The translations under genes and the position numbers were made by a program. Below, piece by piece: positions 16,401 to 23,191 of a stretch of 28,587 nt of DNA. Origin of the DNA: Ruminococcus_G sp050944415 (lineage in GTDB: Bacteria > Bacillota > Clostridia > Lachnospirales > Lachnospiraceae); the NCBI GenBank assembly GCA_050944415.1, contig JBMNRA010000039.1:1-28587 (forward strand), read 5' to 3'. The notes under the pieces were generated by a model. That model did not search any database, was not told where the DNA came from, and worked only from the letters and a program-made list of their open reading frames with translations. Within the stretch, counting starts at the first letter, position 1. Every line of letters starts with the position of its first letter.

Positions 16401-16997
16401 AAAAGCCTGGAAAGACTCTATGAGGAAGGACAGGATATGGATCTGATGTGCTGGCTGGCGTTGCTGAAGAGATACCGTTTCAGCAAGAAGCTGAACAGTT
16501 ATCAGAAGGACAATGTAAGAGGAATCTTAAAGCGGTGCCGGGATGAAAAGCTAAGGTTTGCCTTTTTTAAAGAGCTTCCTCCGGAGCTGATCCGCGGATA
16601 TCAGCTGGAGGACAAAGTCTTTGTGGAAAAACGGTTTTCACCGGCTGCCCATGTGATTCTTCATTATGCTATTCTGAGAAAAGACGAGGAGCCGGTTTAT
16701 AAAAGCGAACCTCTGAAAAATGGTTTTCACGGGGTCTTTGCAAGAGAATTTCTGCTGTTTTACGGAGAACGGCTGAAATATTATCTGACGGTGGAAGAAG
16801 GAGAAAAAACTTTCTCCACAGAAGAGGAGAAAGTCATGCTGGAATCCATATCCGCCGGCGGAACCACCCGGTATGATATGATTAATCAGATGCTGGCTTA
16901 TCATGAGATGGGAAATGATCCGGAGTGCCGGAAGATTATGAAAAAATACCGTCAGATGGAACGGCTGACAGAAGAACTGTTCCAGATGGCAGAATAA
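13458..16997 (+). CDS. Giant cytoplasmic alpha-solenoid protein (DUF5717-like), function unknown
   Basis: I recall this type as DUF5717 of Lachnospiraceae; no function is known to me. The 1179-residue protein has no signal peptide or membrane helix and is probably cytoplasmic. The N-terminus (1-115) looks like a beta-sandwich (GEFVFAAEDG...IHVTYGIDTAGL...VIPVHYTI), with a second beta region at about 195-300. Residues about 310-660 and 780-1060 are long runs of paired helices resembling TPR or HEAT-like solenoid repeats, broken by a beta insert at about 670-770. The C-terminus has another beta segment and a final helical stretch. It leads an operon with a Hsp70-like and a TPR gene (26- and 16-nt gaps). 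The RBS is weak (AGG) for so large a protein. Confidence 0.85.
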   Translation: MKKRVEQLINGKFEYDHPALNVSEKEINLLLSEGEPHRGEFVFAAEDGSAIKGMLVSDSRRILLSEDRFQGGIIHVTYGIDTAGLKPGSEGQGKIVIMSDIGETVIPVHYTIRKGQVRSSKGTLKNLDDFAALAREDYREAFRIFTGKDFLNFSAEERKSCLGLYKGMSHNPVTYQHMEEFLIGMGKKEPVRLSLDKDRKETLKLEGSMKDTLYIYRSTWGYLRAEVETVGDFLEVDKKIITSEDFIGSVFGLEYIILRDRLGKGKRFGKIRIRTVYGQLEFEVVASAAGEYEISMHGFQSRVRRDLTRSYLDRCLQKIDGQQFKEQTDQILKELKNSGNYSAMTQLYEAWVCLENHEETQAEKLIAQLADRTFSPEESQEEAAYLYLARRTGLRQQDAMEYRERIHSLYRRNPKSLVLLYILLRDEEISHSPVKRLSLMEQQFELGVTSPVLYLEACQVIREDENQFRKLTPFMIQVLAFAGRNRLLTKELGMRAAYLASHEKTFKSSVYRILCKVYENWPEKDTVEAICRLVMMGQPGKKEYFKWYALAVEMDIRITRLYEFYIETMSRHYQEPLPKAVRLYFSYQNTLSSERKAFIYARVVRNKEQDMETYRMYRDAMETFAAQSLMEGRINEDYAALYQEFVTEVRDSSQAGAYAAVMFTHRLYSDDPKVRNVIVCHGALKEEQSYPCREGVAYINIYSPDARILFEDAKHRRYVATVDYNLQKLLEEKEPARQCMAFNIPDPGLLLYICGSNPERTSVTVRNMGCFQLTAESDAFEEEYRCKVRRKLLDYYDKNAGDDTLNEYLGRLDYEEFYKVDYLLLQDILIRHGFCREAFELIQKYGYEGIDTADLFKLCRRLILDTDFAENEELLYLAYYVMEQGKYDEVLLGYLRDGYMGPVDHMVLIWERLKGFQMDGYMLEEEILLLSMYTRVNFPKLAKVLESYVKNRGKEVVIAAAFTYLAYGYFLDDIRIDMFVFKSLERLYEEGQDMDLMCWLALLKRYRFSKKLNSYQKDNVRGILKRCRDEKLRFAFFKELPPELIRGYQLEDKVFVEKRFSPAAHVILHYAILRKDEEPVYKSEPLKNGFHGVFAREFLLFYGERLKYYLTVEEGEKTFSTEEEKVMLESISAGGTTRYDMINQMLAYHEMGNDPECRKIMKKYRQMERLTEELFQMAE

Positions 16998-17023
16998 TTC
17001 CGGGATGGATGGGAGGCTAATGA

Positions 17024-18271
17024 ATGAATGAAGTCAGAAATATAATTGTAGGTTTTGAGATGGGAGAGAGGACTTCCCAGATCTGCTATTATGACAGAAC
17101 GGAAGGAGAACCGGTTTCCTTATCGGTCAAAGCGGGTCAGAGCCAGTATACATTTCCTACATGCATCAGTAAAAAACCGGGGGAAGAGGTGTATCATTAC
17201 GGTGTGGAAGCGGAGTATTTCGCTTCCCAGCGGGATGAAATTCTCATTGACAGACTCTTCGAGTGCTGTCTGTCCCGGGAAAAAGTGCAGGTGGAGGATC
17301 AGCTGATAGAGCCGGCCAGACTGGCTGCGGTTTTTCTTAGCCAGGCTCTGGGAATGCTGGGAGCAAATAATCTTCTGAAAAACATTTCCGGCATTATGGT
17401 AACGGTGCCCCGGCTGAACAAACCGCTGGTGGATAATCTGAAAGAAGCTTTCCGCATTTTGAACTTTCCTGCAGGAAGATGTTTTCTGCAGAATTATGAT
17501 GAGAGCTTTTATTATTATACCATCGCCCAGAAACCGGAATTCTGGAGCCGGAAGGTAGGACTTTTTACTTTTGAGGGGGATGAGGCGGCGTTCCGCTGCC
17601 TCGCTGTCGATCGTAAAACACGGCCGGCAACTGCTTCTGTGAAAGCAGGGAAAAGGATGACCCTGAATTCCGCCTGGGATGAACGGGATGCAGATTTCTG
17701 CCGCCTGATTCAGGAATCTTTCGGCAATGATATCTACTCGGGCGCCTTTCTGGTAGGCAGCGGCTTTGACAGGGAATGGGCTGTCCGTTCCATTCCCCTT
17801 CTCTGTAAAAACCAGAGACACGTATTTTATGGAAATAATCTTTATTGTAAAGGAGCCTGCTACGGGGCCAAAGAAAAGGTGGAAGGCCGTCTGGTGAAAG
17901 ACCTGGTTTATCAGGGGGAGGATGTAGTGACAGCCATGCTGGGTATGGAAATGCTGGTCTCCGGCGTTCACTCCTATTATTCTCTGGCTGAACCGGGAAT
18001 TCACTGGTATGAAGCAAAAAAAGAATTTGAAATACTGCTGGAAAATACCAGAGAGCTGGTTTTTATGGCGGGAGAGCCCAAATCCCCCCAGCTGAAGCGG
18101 TACAGTATGGATCTGCCGGGACTGCCCGAGAGACCGCCCAAAGCTACACGGCTGAAGATATGTGTGGAGTTTGAGTCCCTGAAGTCTGTACATATTCATG
18201 TGGAAGACCTGGGGCTGGGAGACTTGTTTCCCTCAAGCGGACTCGTATGGGATGAAACGCTGATACAATAG
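17024..18271 (+). CDS. Degenerate Hsp70/actin-like protein (DUF5716-like)
   Basis: This 415-residue protein resembles an Hsp70 nucleotide-binding domain. A phosphate-1-like start IIVGFEMGERTSQICYYD is at residues 7-24. A segment GIMVTVPRLNKPLVDNLKEA continuing to LQNYDESFYYY (about 126-165) aligns by eye with the Hsp70 ITVPAYF...INEPTAAALAY region. An adenosine-motif-like FLVGSGFD is near 240, and KGACYGAKEK is near 276. The phosphate-2 motif DLGGGT is absent (GLFTFEGDEAAF stands in its place), and the phosphate-1 Asp appears as Glu. There is no substrate-binding domain. It may bind nucleotide without hydrolysis or act as a scaffold. I recall the family as DUF5716. A GGGAGG RBS precedes the ATG. 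Confidence 0.8.
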   Translation: MNEVRNIIVGFEMGERTSQICYYDRTEGEPVSLSVKAGQSQYTFPTCISKKPGEEVYHYGVEAEYFASQRDEILIDRLFECCLSREKVQVEDQLIEPARLAAVFLSQALGMLGANNLLKNISGIMVTVPRLNKPLVDNLKEAFRILNFPAGRCFLQNYDESFYYYTIAQKPEFWSRKVGLFTFEGDEAAFRCLAVDRKTRPATASVKAGKRMTLNSAWDERDADFCRLIQESFGNDIYSGAFLVGSGFDREWAVRSIPLLCKNQRHVFYGNNLYCKGACYGAKEKVEGRLVKDLVYQGEDVVTAMLGMEMLVSGVHSYYSLAEPGIHWYEAKKEFEILLENTRELVFMAGEPKSPQLKRYSMDLPGLPERPPKATRLKICVEFESLKSVHIHVEDLGLGDLFPSSGLVWDETLIQ

Positions 18272-18287
18272 GTGAAGGAGGTACGGG

Positions 18288-19067
18288 ATGATCGGTTATC
18301 GCTTATGTCAGACAAAGAAAGCGGAAAATCCTTATTTTGTCGAAAACATCAGCACCAATATCTTTACGATGGAAGAACTTTGCTTTTATATGAGTCAGAA
18401 TCTGTATCTGCTGGATGAGACGATTCTGAATGAGGGTCTTGTCCGGTGGCTGAAGGAAGAGCTGGGGCTGGATCTGTTGTCTAGAAGACTGCATAAACTG
18501 CTGGAAGAAAAGGCTTCCATGGCGGAACTGATACTGCCGGTGATGAAAGAGATTCAATATCTGAATCAGGCGGAGTTAAAGGAGTTGCAGCAGAAACTGA
18601 AGCAGATGGAGGAACAGCCTCCGCTGATGCGTGGGAAACTGAAAGGGGATTATCTGGCAGGGTATCATAAATACGGCAATGCGCTGAAGGTATACGATGA
18701 AGTGCTGAAAAATACCGATGAAACCGTCATGGGCAGCCAGTTTAAAGGCAGTGTTTGGCATAATATGGGATGCGCTTATGCACGGCTGTTTCAGATGGAT
18801 GAGGCAATGGACTGCTTTGAGAAAGCATATGATCTGCTGCACAGCCGGGATTCCATGAAAAGCTGTCTTTTGGCAGCATATCTGCAGCTGCCCAGAGAGG
18901 AATTCCTGAAAAAAGCAGGGGAACTTAAGGCAGGCGATTCTTTAATCCAGGAACTGGAAAAGGAAATCACCAGGGTGCTGACGGAAGAGGATTCGGATGA
19001 CGAAGCCGTGACGGAGGAGATTCTGGCCGGTATGACGGAAGAATACCATAAAAGCACAGGCTGGTGA
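18288..19067 (+). CDS. TPR-containing protein, third gene of the solenoid/Hsp70-like operon
   Basis: This 259-residue soluble protein has an N-terminal helical domain (about 1-110: FTMEELCFYMSQNLYLLDE). Two or three TPR-like helix pairs follow (about 115-205), such as YHKYGNALKVYDEVLKNT and WHNMGCAYARLFQMDEAMDC then FEKAYDLL. The C-terminus is acidic (TEEDSDDEAVTEE). A strong AGGAGG lies 6 nt before the ATG. TPR proteins often dock to Hsp70 partners or large complexes, so it may bridge the other two operon products; that is inference. No specific function is known to me. Confidence 0.8.
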   Translation: MIGYRLCQTKKAENPYFVENISTNIFTMEELCFYMSQNLYLLDETILNEGLVRWLKEELGLDLLSRRLHKLLEEKASMAELILPVMKEIQYLNQAELKELQQKLKQMEEQPPLMRGKLKGDYLAGYHKYGNALKVYDEVLKNTDETVMGSQFKGSVWHNMGCAYARLFQMDEAMDCFEKAYDLLHSRDSMKSCLLAAYLQLPREEFLKKAGELKAGDSLIQELEKEITRVLTEEDSDDEAVTEEILAGMTEEYHKSTGW

Positions 19068-19072
19068 CTTGG

Positions 19073-19101
19073 TTGACAGGGAAAGTCTGACATGATAATA
19101 T
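19073..19101 (+). promoter_or_regulatory. Promoter of the amino-acid ABC transporter operon
   Basis: A perfect TTGACA (19073-19078) begins 5 nt after the TPR gene stop. A -10 follows either as TAATAT (19096-19101, 17-nt spacer) or GATAAT (19094-19099, 15-nt spacer). The leader is about 55 nt. Confidence 0.6.
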
Positions 19102-19113
19102 AGGATTCATGGT

Positions 19114-19133
19114 TTAGCATGGCAGAGTGCTAA
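19114..19133. promoter_or_regulatory. TTAGCA-N8-TGCTAA inverted repeat in the ABC operon leader
   Basis: TTAGCA (19114-19119) and TGCTAA (19128-19133) form a perfect inverted repeat just downstream of the predicted transcription start. It could be an operator or a small leader hairpin. The right side (GAGTGCTAA) equals a CIRCE half-site, but the spacing is wrong for CIRCE. Confidence 0.3.
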
Positions 19134-19163
19134 CAAAGGAAAATATATCGGGAGGATCATAAA

Positions 19164-20045
19164 GTGAAAAGGAAAATAGTATGTATGATGATGGCTGCCG
19201 TGATGGCCGTATCTTTGCTGGCGGGCTGCGGCGGAGGTAATTCTGCTGAGACGGAAGATAATAATACGGAAAGTTCTTCCTCCGAAGCGGAGAAGACAGC
19301 CGATGAAGGAGATTCAAAAGACACTTCTTCAGGAGAGAGAACTACTTTTACCGTAGGATTTGATGCGGAGTATCCGCCATACGGATATATGGATGAAAAT
19401 GGAGAATATACCGGATTTGACCTGGAACTGGCTCAGGCAGTCTGTGATCTGGAAGGATGGGAACTGGTGAAAACTCCCATATCCTGGGATTCCAAGGATA
19501 TGGAACTGGAGTCCGGCACCATCGACTGTATCTGGAACGGATTTACCATGGACGGACGTGAGGATGATTATACCTGGTCTGACCCTTACGTGGACAACAG
19601 TCAGGTTATGGTGGTTGCGGAAGATTCCGGCATTGAAAGTCTTTCTGATCTGGCAGGAAAAGTAGTGGGCGTACAGGCGGCTTCAGCCGCGCTGCAGCTG
19701 CTCCAGGATGAAGAAGGCCAGAAGGAACTGGCGGATACTTTTGCCAGCCTTCAGGAATTTGCGGACTATAACAGCGCATTTGTAGAATTGCAGGCGGGTT
19801 CCGTGCAGGCAGTGGCTATGGATATCGGAGTAGCCCAGTATCAGATCAGTACGAGAGGTGAAGGCTTTAAGATTATGGATGAAAAGCTGAATTCCGAAAA
19901 ATACGCCATCGGATTCAAATTGGGCAATGAGGAGCTGCGGGATACGGTAAATGCTGATCTGCAGACGCTTCTGAAGAATGGAACTTTTGATGAACTGGCA
20001 GAAAAGTACGAACTGACGGATATGGTTTGTCTGGAAGCTAAATAG
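19164..20045 (+). CDS. Amino-acid ABC transporter substrate-binding lipoprotein (family 3)
   Basis: This 293-residue extracellular binding protein is anchored as a lipoprotein: a signal peptide ending in the lipobox LAGC, with C22 as the lipidated residue. An acidic Ser/Glu-rich linker (about 26-58) precedes the family 3 domain (TFTVGFDAEYPPYGYMDENG, GFDLELAQAV, WNGFTMDGRE). It presumably binds a polar amino acid, but the ligand cannot be read from the sequence. The start codon is GTG at 19164, 9 nt after GGGAGG. It is followed by its permease and ATPase, with a large hairpin in the gap. Confidence 0.94.
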   Translation: MKRKIVCMMMAAVMAVSLLAGCGGGNSAETEDNNTESSSSEAEKTADEGDSKDTSSGERTTFTVGFDAEYPPYGYMDENGEYTGFDLELAQAVCDLEGWELVKTPISWDSKDMELESGTIDCIWNGFTMDGREDDYTWSDPYVDNSQVMVVAEDSGIESLSDLAGKVVGVQAASAALQLLQDEEGQKELADTFASLQEFADYNSAFVELQAGSVQAVAMDIGVAQYQISTRGEGFKIMDEKLNSEKYAIGFKLGNEELRDTVNADLQTLLKNGTFDELAEKYELTDMVCLEAK

Positions 20046-20055
20046 AAGTGGCCTC

Positions 20056-20100
20056 ATACCCCCCACAATCTGTCCCGGTGCGGCAGGTTGCGGGGGGTAT
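20056..20100 (+). other. Large intercistronic hairpin between binding protein and permease
   Basis: Two 17-nt arms (20056-20072 and 20084-20100) pair with one mismatch and one G-U pair, including six consecutive C-G pairs, around an 11-nt loop. No U-tract follows, so it is not a standard terminator. Such hairpins between binding-protein and permease genes typically stabilise the upstream mRNA so that the binding protein is made in excess. Confidence 0.75.
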
Positions 20101-20137
20101 TGACGCTGTAAGAGAAAGCGAAAGGAATACACAGGAT

Positions 20138-20788
20138 ATGGAATTTTCAGTTATGCTGAGTCAGCTGGCGGAAGGCATGGTACAGTCCATCTGCATTTTC
20201 GCGCTGACCTTGATTTTTTCTCTGCCTCTGGGTCTGCTGGTATCTTTCGGACGCATGGCTAAAAACAGAGTTGTGAGCACAATATTTCGAATATACATTT
20301 CCATTATGCGGGGAACGCCGCTGATGCTGCAGCTGCTGGTGGTATTTTACGGACCCTTCTATCTGTTCGGAGCCAATATCGGAGGAATGTATCGTTTTAT
20401 TGCGATTATTATAGGATTTTCTCTGAATTATGCGGCTTATTTTGCAGAGATTTACCGTTCAGGCATTGAATCCATGCCCAGAGGGCAGTATGAAGCGGCC
20501 AAGGTGCTGGGGTATAACGGCAGACAGACCTTTGTGAAAATTATTCTGCCTCAGGTGATCAAACGGATTCTGCCCGCTGTAACCAATGAAGTTATCACAC
20601 TGGTAAAAGATACTTCCCTGGCCTTTGCTCTGGCTTATATGGAAATGTTCACCATCGCCAAACAGATTGCCGCGGCCAATACCACCTTTGTTCCGTTTGT
20701 GGTGGCAGGCGTGTTCTATTACGTGTTTAATCTGCTGGTTGCCGTGGTCATGGAAGGGATCGAGAAAAAGCTGAATTACTACCATTAG
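20138..20788 (+). CDS. Amino-acid ABC transporter permease (HisM/GlnP type)
   Basis: This 216-residue membrane protein has about five predicted helices. It carries the coupling motif typical of polar amino-acid permeases, EAAKVLGYNGRQTFVKIILP (about residues 120-139), preceded by AAYFAEIYRSGIESMPRGQY. The ATG at 20138 is preferred over an upstream in-frame GTG at 20048 because that extension would translate the intercistronic hairpin, and because 216 residues fits the family. The RBS is modest (AAAGGA at 20121-20126). It works as a dimer with the ATPase downstream. Confidence 0.92.
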   Translation: MEFSVMLSQLAEGMVQSICIFALTLIFSLPLGLLVSFGRMAKNRVVSTIFRIYISIMRGTPLMLQLLVVFYGPFYLFGANIGGMYRFIAIIIGFSLNYAAYFAEIYRSGIESMPRGQYEAAKVLGYNGRQTFVKIILPQVIKRILPAVTNEVITLVKDTSLAFALAYMEMFTIAKQIAAANTTFVPFVVAGVFYYVFNLLVAVVMEGIEKKLNYYH

Positions 20789-20799
20789 GAGGAAAACCT

Positions 20800-21558
20800 A
20801 TGAGTCTGTTGGAAATGAAGCACATCAAGAAAAAATTTGACGATCTGGAAGTTATCAGGGATATCTCACTGTCAGTAGAGGAAGGAGAAATTCTTTCTAT
20901 CATTGGCCCTTCCGGATCGGGAAAATCCACACTGCTTCGGTGTGCCACTATGCTGGAAGAGATTGACGGAGGAGAGATTCTGTATATGGGAGAACGGGCT
21001 GCATGGATGGAGGGTTCAAAAGCCTGCCATCCGGGAAAAGAGGCCATGAAGCGGCTGCAGGAATATTTCGGTCTGGTGTTCCAGAGCTTCAATCTGTTTC
21101 CCCATTACAGTGTGATGAAAAATCTTACGGATGCCCCTGTTAATATTCAGAAGCGCAGCAAGGATGAGGTTTACCGGGAAGCCAGAGAGCTGCTGAAAAA
21201 AATGGGACTGTCAGATAAGGAAGACGCCTATCCCTGTCAGCTTTCCGGAGGCCAGTGCCAGCGTGTGGCCATCGCCAGGGCGCTTGCCCTTAATCCCAAG
21301 ATTCTTTTTTTTGACGAACCCACTTCCGCGCTCGATCCTGAGCTGACGGGAGAGGTGCTGAAAGTTATCCGTTCCCTGGCGGATCTGGATATCACCATGG
21401 TGATTGTAACCCATGAGATGGCTTTTGCCCGTGAGATATCCGACCGTGTCATCTTTATGGACAAGGGAGTGGTGGCGCTGGAAGGAACTCCCGAGGAGGT
21501 CTTTACTTCCAGCCATGGAAGAATGAAAGAGTTCCTTGGAAAATTCAGCCAGCATTAG
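20800..21558 (+). CDS. Amino-acid ABC transporter ATP-binding protein (GlnQ type)
   Basis: This 252-residue ATPase powers the transporter. It has Walker A GPSGSGKST (about 44-52), a Q-loop in LVFQSFNLFPHYSV, the signature LSGGQCQRVAIARAL, Walker B ILFFDEPTSALDPE, and the switch His in VTHEM. A longer-than-usual segment (about 66-86, GERAAWMEGSKACHPGKEAM) precedes the Q-loop. The RBS GGAGG lies 7 nt before the ATG, and the gene starts 11 nt after the permease stop. Confidence 0.95.
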   Translation: MSLLEMKHIKKKFDDLEVIRDISLSVEEGEILSIIGPSGSGKSTLLRCATMLEEIDGGEILYMGERAAWMEGSKACHPGKEAMKRLQEYFGLVFQSFNLFPHYSVMKNLTDAPVNIQKRSKDEVYREARELLKKMGLSDKEDAYPCQLSGGQCQRVAIARALALNPKILFFDEPTSALDPELTGEVLKVIRSLADLDITMVIVTHEMAFAREISDRVIFMDKGVVALEGTPEEVFTSSHGRMKEFLGKFSQH

Positions 21559-21575
21559 AAGATGCAAATGCGGTA

Positions 21576-21604
21576 TTGCTTTTGAAAAAAAGGTAGGCTA
21601 TAAT
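21576..21604 (+). promoter_or_regulatory. Promoter of purB
   Basis: TTGCTT (21576-21581), a 17-nt spacer and a perfect TATAAT (21599-21604) precede purB. The leader is about 63 nt. No terminator after the ABC operon was recognised in this gap. Confidence 0.6.
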
Positions 21605-21673
21605 CTACGTGACAGTAAATGGAAGTTTTGAAAAAATAAGGTGTTTCAGACGCCGGAAGAGGAGAACGCAGGT

Positions 21674-23107
21674 ATGAGTACAGACAGATACGTAAGCCCA
21701 TTGTCGGAAAGGTACGCCAGCAGAAAGATGCAGTATATTTTTTCACCGGACATGAAGTTCAGGACCTGGAGAAAACTGTGGATTGCCCTGGCAGAAACGG
21801 AAAAGGAACTGGGACTGAATATTACCCAGGAACAGATCGATGAACTGAAAGCACATGCTGATGATATCAATTATGAGGTGGCGAAGGAAAGAGAAAAGCA
21901 GGTACGTCATGACGTTATGTCCCATGTGTACGCTTACGGTGTGCAGTGCCCGAAAGCAAAAGGCATTATTCACCTTGGGGCCACTTCCTGCTATGTGGGA
22001 GACAATACGGATATTATTGTAATGACGGAAGGACTGAAACTGGTAAAGAAAAAACTGGTTAATGTGCTGGCCGAGCTGAGAGATTTCGCTGATACTTATA
22101 AGGATCTGCCCACTCTGGCTTTCACGCATTTTCAGCCGGCACAGCCCACAACGGTGGGGAAACGCGCCACACTCTGGATGAATGAATTTCTGATGGATCT
22201 GGAGGATCTGGATTACGTGCTGGGCGGTATGAAACTGTTGGGATCCAAGGGGACCACTGGTACTCAGGCCAGTTTTCTGGAACTTTTTGACGGGGATCAG
22301 GAAAAAATTGACCAGATTGATCCTATGATTGCTCAGAAAATGGGATTCAAAGAATGTGTTCCTGTCTCCGGACAGACTTATTCCAGAAAAGTGGATACCC
22401 GTGTCCTGAATGTGCTGGCGGGGATTGCGGCCAGCGCTCATAAATTCTCCAATGATATCCGGCTGCTGCAGCATTTAAAGGAAGTGGAAGAACCTTTTGA
22501 AAAGAATCAGATCGGTTCTTCGGCCATGGCTTATAAGAGAAATCCCATGAGAAGTGAAAGAATTGCTTCCCTGGCGCGTTATGTAATGATTGATGCTTTG
22601 AATCCGGCAGTTACATCAGCCACACAGTGGTTTGAGAGAACACTGGATGATTCTGCCAACAAACGACTCAGTATTCCGGAGGCATTTCTGGCTGTGGACG
22701 GTATTATGGATCTCTGTCTGAACGTAGTGGACGGACTGGTGGTATATCCGAAAGTAATTGAGAAACGGCTGATGTCCGAACTGCCCTTTATGGCTACGGA
22801 AAATATTATGATGGATGCCGTAAAAGCAGGAGGCGACCGCCAGGAACTTCATGAGAGAATCCGTGAACTGTCTATGATTGCGGCCCGCCACGTGAAAGCG
22901 GAAGGCAGAGACAATGATCTGCTGGAGCTGATTGCGGATGACGAAGCCTTTAATCTGACACTGGATGAACTGAAAAAGACCATGGATCCTTCCAAATATA
23001 CAGGAAGGGCTGCTCTGCAGGTAGAAGCATTCCTGAAGAACTGTATCAATCCCGTTCTGGAAGCCAACAAAGAGCTTCTGGGCGTAACGGCGGAGATTAA
23101 TGTATAA
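21674..23107 (+). CDS. purB: Adenylosuccinate lyase
   Basis: It acts twice in purine synthesis, splitting fumarate from SAICAR and from adenylosuccinate. At 477 residues it belongs to the fumarase/aspartase superfamily. The signature GSSAMAYKRNP (about residues 280-290) carries the catalytic-loop Ser and substrate-binding residues. Other conserved segments are VRHDVMSHV, HLGATSCYVGDN (active-site region), and THFQPAQPTTVGKR with its catalytic His. The ATG at 21674 follows AAGAGGAG at 9-nt distance; an in-frame GTG at 21641 is less likely. A strong terminator follows. Its pathway partner purA lies one gene downstream. Confidence 0.96.
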   Translation: MSTDRYVSPLSERYASRKMQYIFSPDMKFRTWRKLWIALAETEKELGLNITQEQIDELKAHADDINYEVAKEREKQVRHDVMSHVYAYGVQCPKAKGIIHLGATSCYVGDNTDIIVMTEGLKLVKKKLVNVLAELRDFADTYKDLPTLAFTHFQPAQPTTVGKRATLWMNEFLMDLEDLDYVLGGMKLLGSKGTTGTQASFLELFDGDQEKIDQIDPMIAQKMGFKECVPVSGQTYSRKVDTRVLNVLAGIAASAHKFSNDIRLLQHLKEVEEPFEKNQIGSSAMAYKRNPMRSERIASLARYVMIDALNPAVTSATQWFERTLDDSANKRLSIPEAFLAVDGIMDLCLNVVDGLVVYPKVIEKRLMSELPFMATENIMMDAVKAGGDRQELHERIRELSMIAARHVKAEGRDNDLLELIADDEAFNLTLDELKKTMDPSKYTGRAALQVEAFLKNCINPVLEANKELLGVTAEINV

Positions 23108-23123
23108 ATAAAAAGGGCGATGG

Positions 23124-23160
23124 GGACGCTGCAAAGGAAAAGATTTGCAGCGTCCTTTTT
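23124..23160 (+). terminator. Intrinsic terminator after purB
   Basis: GGACGCTGCAAA (23124-23135) pairs perfectly with TTTGCAGCGTCC (23144-23155) around an 8-nt loop and is followed by TTTTT. It separates purB from the antiporter gene. Confidence 0.9.
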
Positions 23161-23191
23161 AACTCTATATATGAGGGAGGAAAATGAACAG

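Noticed and set aside
19114..19133. CIRCE heat-shock operator before the ABC transporter
   Set aside because: The right half GAGTGCTAA matches, but CIRCE needs TTAGCACTC, a 9-nt spacer and GAGTGCTAA. Here the left half is only TTAGCA and the whole element is 20 bp, not 27. HrcA control of an amino-acid transporter is also unexpected.
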